Position numbers and translations under genes: made by a program
In this document: one piece after another, positions 62,323-64,000 of the stretch
How the letters are laid out: each line of letters starts with the position of its first letter
How positions within the stretch are numbered: position 1 is the stretch's first letter
Assembly: GCF_004138335.1 (NCBI RefSeq)
Contig: NZ_RYFW01000002.1
Coordinates: forward strand, 477,501-541,500
Direction: 5' to 3'
DNA length: 64,000 nucleotides
DNA from: Peristeroidobacter agariperforans
GTDB taxonomy: Bacteria; Pseudomonadota; Gammaproteobacteria; Steroidobacterales; Steroidobacteraceae
The notes under the pieces: generated by a model
The model's database searches: none
What the model was told of the DNA's origin: nothing
What the model saw: only the letters and a program-made list of their open reading frames with translations

Positions 62323-63564
62323 ATGAGCACCACAGCCTTTGCCCCCAAGCCCATGAAACTCAGCATCCTGACCGCGGCGCTGCAGGAGCTGACGCCCCGG
62401 GACAAACGGGATGCCGACCCGGACCTGGCCATTGAGGAATGGCTGCAATTCGCACGCGACATCGGCTCTCCGAACATTCAGTTGTCGGCGGCGTTGCATC
62501 CGACCGAGAGCGACGTGCCCGCCGAGGCGATGCTCGATCCGGTCGCGAACACCCTCGACTTGCGGCAGCCGTTCAACAAGCAGCGCGCGGCCCGCGTGCT
62601 CGCATCCATGAAAGAGAACGACGTCGGACTGTCCGATCTCGGCTACTTCGACAACATGCTGGTCGCCGATCCGGCAGCACGGCGCAAGAAACATGACTTC
62701 ATGCTGCGAGTGTTCGATGCCGCCGTGCTGTTGGGAACCGATGCCGTGTGCGGCTTCGTCGGCCGCAATCCGCTTCTGGAAATGGATCAAAACCTCAGCA
62801 TGTTCGAAGAGGTGTTCATTCCGTTGCTGCAGGAAGCCAAGGCTCGCGGCCTGACGTATCGCGTCGAGCAATGTCCGATGCCGGGCTGGAATGTGCTCGA
62901 TCGCTGGCACAACAACATTGCTTACGCGCCGGGCCCGTGGATCGCCTTGCACCGGATCTGCGAGAAGCACGGTGTGGGCGATCAGTTCCGCATCCACTAC
63001 GACCCGTCGCACGCGATTCTGATGGGGCAGGACACGCGCTCGCTGTTTCAATATCTCAAGGACGCCGGCTACGGATTCCTCATCGGCGGCTTCCATGTCA
63101 AAGGGCAGGTCGTCGATTCGCGGGGCGTCTCGGCGTGGGGCTATGGCGGCCAGACCATGCAACGTGGCGACTGGATCGATGGCAAGCCCTCGCCGAATCC
63201 AGCCGATCACGCCAACGCGTGGAAGAAACAAACCGTGCTGTGCGAGCACGAGCTGCCCGGCACGGCGCGCCATGATCCGCTCGCGTATCTGCAGAATCGC
63301 AGCGTCGATTGGCTCGATCATCAGCTGGCCGCGCGCGAGTTGTTGTCGATCGATCCGGCCGAGACGTATCTGGTCGTCGAACACGAATATCCGCCGGCCC
63401 GAATTCAGGACAAGTCGCGGCTCGCGCCCATCCTCAAAGGCTCGTTGGCTTTCGTGAAGGCCATCGACGAGGCCGCTGCGGCCATGTATGCGCTCCAGCA
63501 CGACGTGCTCAAGTCGCAGGGCATCCCCGTCCAAGGCGTTGGCCGCGAAGCCTACCGGTCATAA
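62323..63564 (+). CDS. Xylose isomerase-like TIM-barrel protein (sugar phosphate isomerase/epimerase family)
   Basis: 413 residues. A TIM barrel of the AP endonuclease family 2/xylose isomerase-like group, with metal-ligand candidates in [12 protein letters not shown] (Glu), [13 protein letters not shown] (Asp/His) and [10 protein letters not shown] (His), and a C-terminal [16 protein letters not shown]. The beginning [15 protein letters not shown] and the [20 protein letters not shown] stretch are family-typical. A LacI-type operator candidate lies just upstream, which fits a sugar catabolic gene. ATG 62323 has a weak ribosome binding site (CGGGG); ATG 62353 is an alternative. No transporter or kinase is adjacent in the window. 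Confidence 0.85.
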   Translation: MSTTAFAPKPMKLSILTAALQELTPRDKRDADPDLAIEEWLQFARDIGSPNIQLSAALHPTESDVPAEAMLDPVANTLDLRQPFNKQRAARVLASMKENDVGLSDLGYFDNMLVADPAARRKKHDFMLRVFDAAVLLGTDAVCGFVGRNPLLEMDQNLSMFEEVFIPLLQEAKARGLTYRVEQCPMPGWNVLDRWHNNIAYAPGPWIALHRICEKHGVGDQFRIHYDPSHAILMGQDTRSLFQYLKDAGYGFLIGGFHVKGQVVDSRGVSAWGYGGQTMQRGDWIDGKPSPNPADHANAWKKQTVLCEHELPGTARHDPLAYLQNRSVDWLDHQLAARELLSIDPAETYLVVEHEYPPARIQDKSRLAPILKGSLAFVKAIDEAAAAMYALQHDVLKSQGIPVQGVGREAYRS

Positions 63565-63687
63565 TCGGCCGCCGCCGGGCACGGCGGTTGTCGCTGGCCG
63601 TTTTTGACCGCTGCCTGGCGACGGGCGCTCTCGTCCCGGGACCGCGTGACGCGCACCATGCGCACACGTTGTTCTGGAGGAGTCGCC

Positions 63688-64000
63688 ATGAAGTCCGCGT
63701 TGCTGGTCATCGATGTGCAGCAGTCGTTTACCCGCCGTCCGTATTGGGACGAGGCGGAGCTGCCCGAGTTCATACAGAACTTGCAGCAGCTCGTGAACCG
63801 CGCTCACAAGGCTGGCCTGCCGGTGCTGCAGGTGTTCCATGTGGACGAAGAGGGTGCGGAAAACGCTTTTTCCTACGAGTCCGGCTTGATCAAGACACTG
63901 CCGCAGCTCGATATCCGTCCGACCGAAGTGTTCACCAAGGCGGTGCACTCGGCCATGTTCGCGACCACCAAGAACGGCAGGAGCCTGGATTACTGGCTGC
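63688..64000 (+). CDS. Isochorismatase-family cysteine hydrolase, cut by the window end
   Basis: The first 104 codons only; the frame is open at the last base. The start is ATG 63688 with a strong GGAGGAG (63676-63682). MKSALLVIDVQQSF contains the conserved Asp (residue 9) and DVQ of the family, and TKAVHSAMFATTK contains the Lys (about residue 89) of the catalytic triad; the Cys would lie beyond the window. Such enzymes include nicotinamidases, N-carbamoyl hydrolases and related hydrolases. The end of the protein is missing, so the reaction is unknown. Confidence 0.85.
   Translation, partial: MKSALLVIDVQQSFTRRPYWDEAELPEFIQNLQQLVNRAHKAGLPVLQVFHVDEEGAENAFSYESGLIKTLPQLDIRPTEVFTKAVHSAMFATTKNGRSLDYWL

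Noticed and set aside
1-64000. Mobile element, prophage, CRISPR or tRNA genes
   Set aside because: No transposase, integrase, phage structural gene, regularly spaced repeat array or cloverleaf was found. Small palindromes alone do not show mobility.

Overview
The window reads as chromosomal DNA of a GC-rich Gammaproteobacterium. Supporting signs are the miaB-ybeZ-ybeY-corC-lnt order, the divergent uvrA/ssb pair, and four TonB-dependent receptors alongside a TPR-sulfotransferase, DUF885 and FecR/DUF6600 proteins. That mix resembles Steroidobacter-like or xanthomonad-like relatives, but the genus is an inference from gene content only. I saw no tRNA, rRNA, CRISPR array, insertion sequence or prophage. 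The DNA is densely coding.

Layout. 1-2.5 kb: small genes (GNAT acetyltransferase, AIM24-like protein, lipoprotein, VOC protein). 2.5-6.1 kb: uvrA and ssb, divergent. 6.2-12.9 kb: an Rhs/YD-repeat locus on the minus strand in which the polypeptide is split into two secreted proteins, followed by a small gene placed like an immunity gene. 13.3-18.7 kb: the miaB-ybeZ-ybeY-corC-lnt run for tRNA modification, rRNA maturation and lipoprotein acylation. 18.8-21.6 kb: PaiB-like protein, uppP and a dicarboxylate/amino acid symporter. 21.7-25.4 kb: four minus-strand genes, including a LuxR-type regulator overlapping an O-methyltransferase-like gene. 25.5-30.1 kb: a hairpin cluster, then a probable metal (copper?) uptake set of DUF2946 protein, TonB receptor and sialidase-fold/thioredoxin-fold protein.

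30.2-32.7 kb: a membrane-anchored amidase followed after 4 nt by an actin/Hsp70-fold ATPase. 32.9-34.0 kb: fatty-acid desaturase. 34.1-39.0 kb: PepSY membrane protein plus TonB receptor, divergent from a membrane-anchored winged-helix regulator. 39.1-43.0 kb: EF-hand protein, two overlapping amidohydrolases (one without its metal motif) and ogt. 43.1-47.5 kb: TPR-sulfotransferase and TonB receptor. 47.6-55.9 kb: serine hydrolase, tex, a LapC/YejM-like protein convergent with and overlapping tex, and a DUF6600 protein. 56.0-64 kb: SDR, cNMP-rhodanese fusion, DUF885 peptidase-like protein, TonB receptor with a hairpin at its ribosome binding site, ArsC-like protein, a TIM-barrel isomerase behind a LacI-type operator candidate, and a cysteine hydrolase cut by the window end.

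The parts most likely to be new are the split Rhs toxin locus (6.2-12.9 kb) and the transmembrane amidase/actin-like pair (30.2-32.7 kb). Several intergenic hairpins and palindromes (6.1, 19.5, 25.5, 32.8, 45.0, 56.7 and 59.9 kb) are not explained by the genes.
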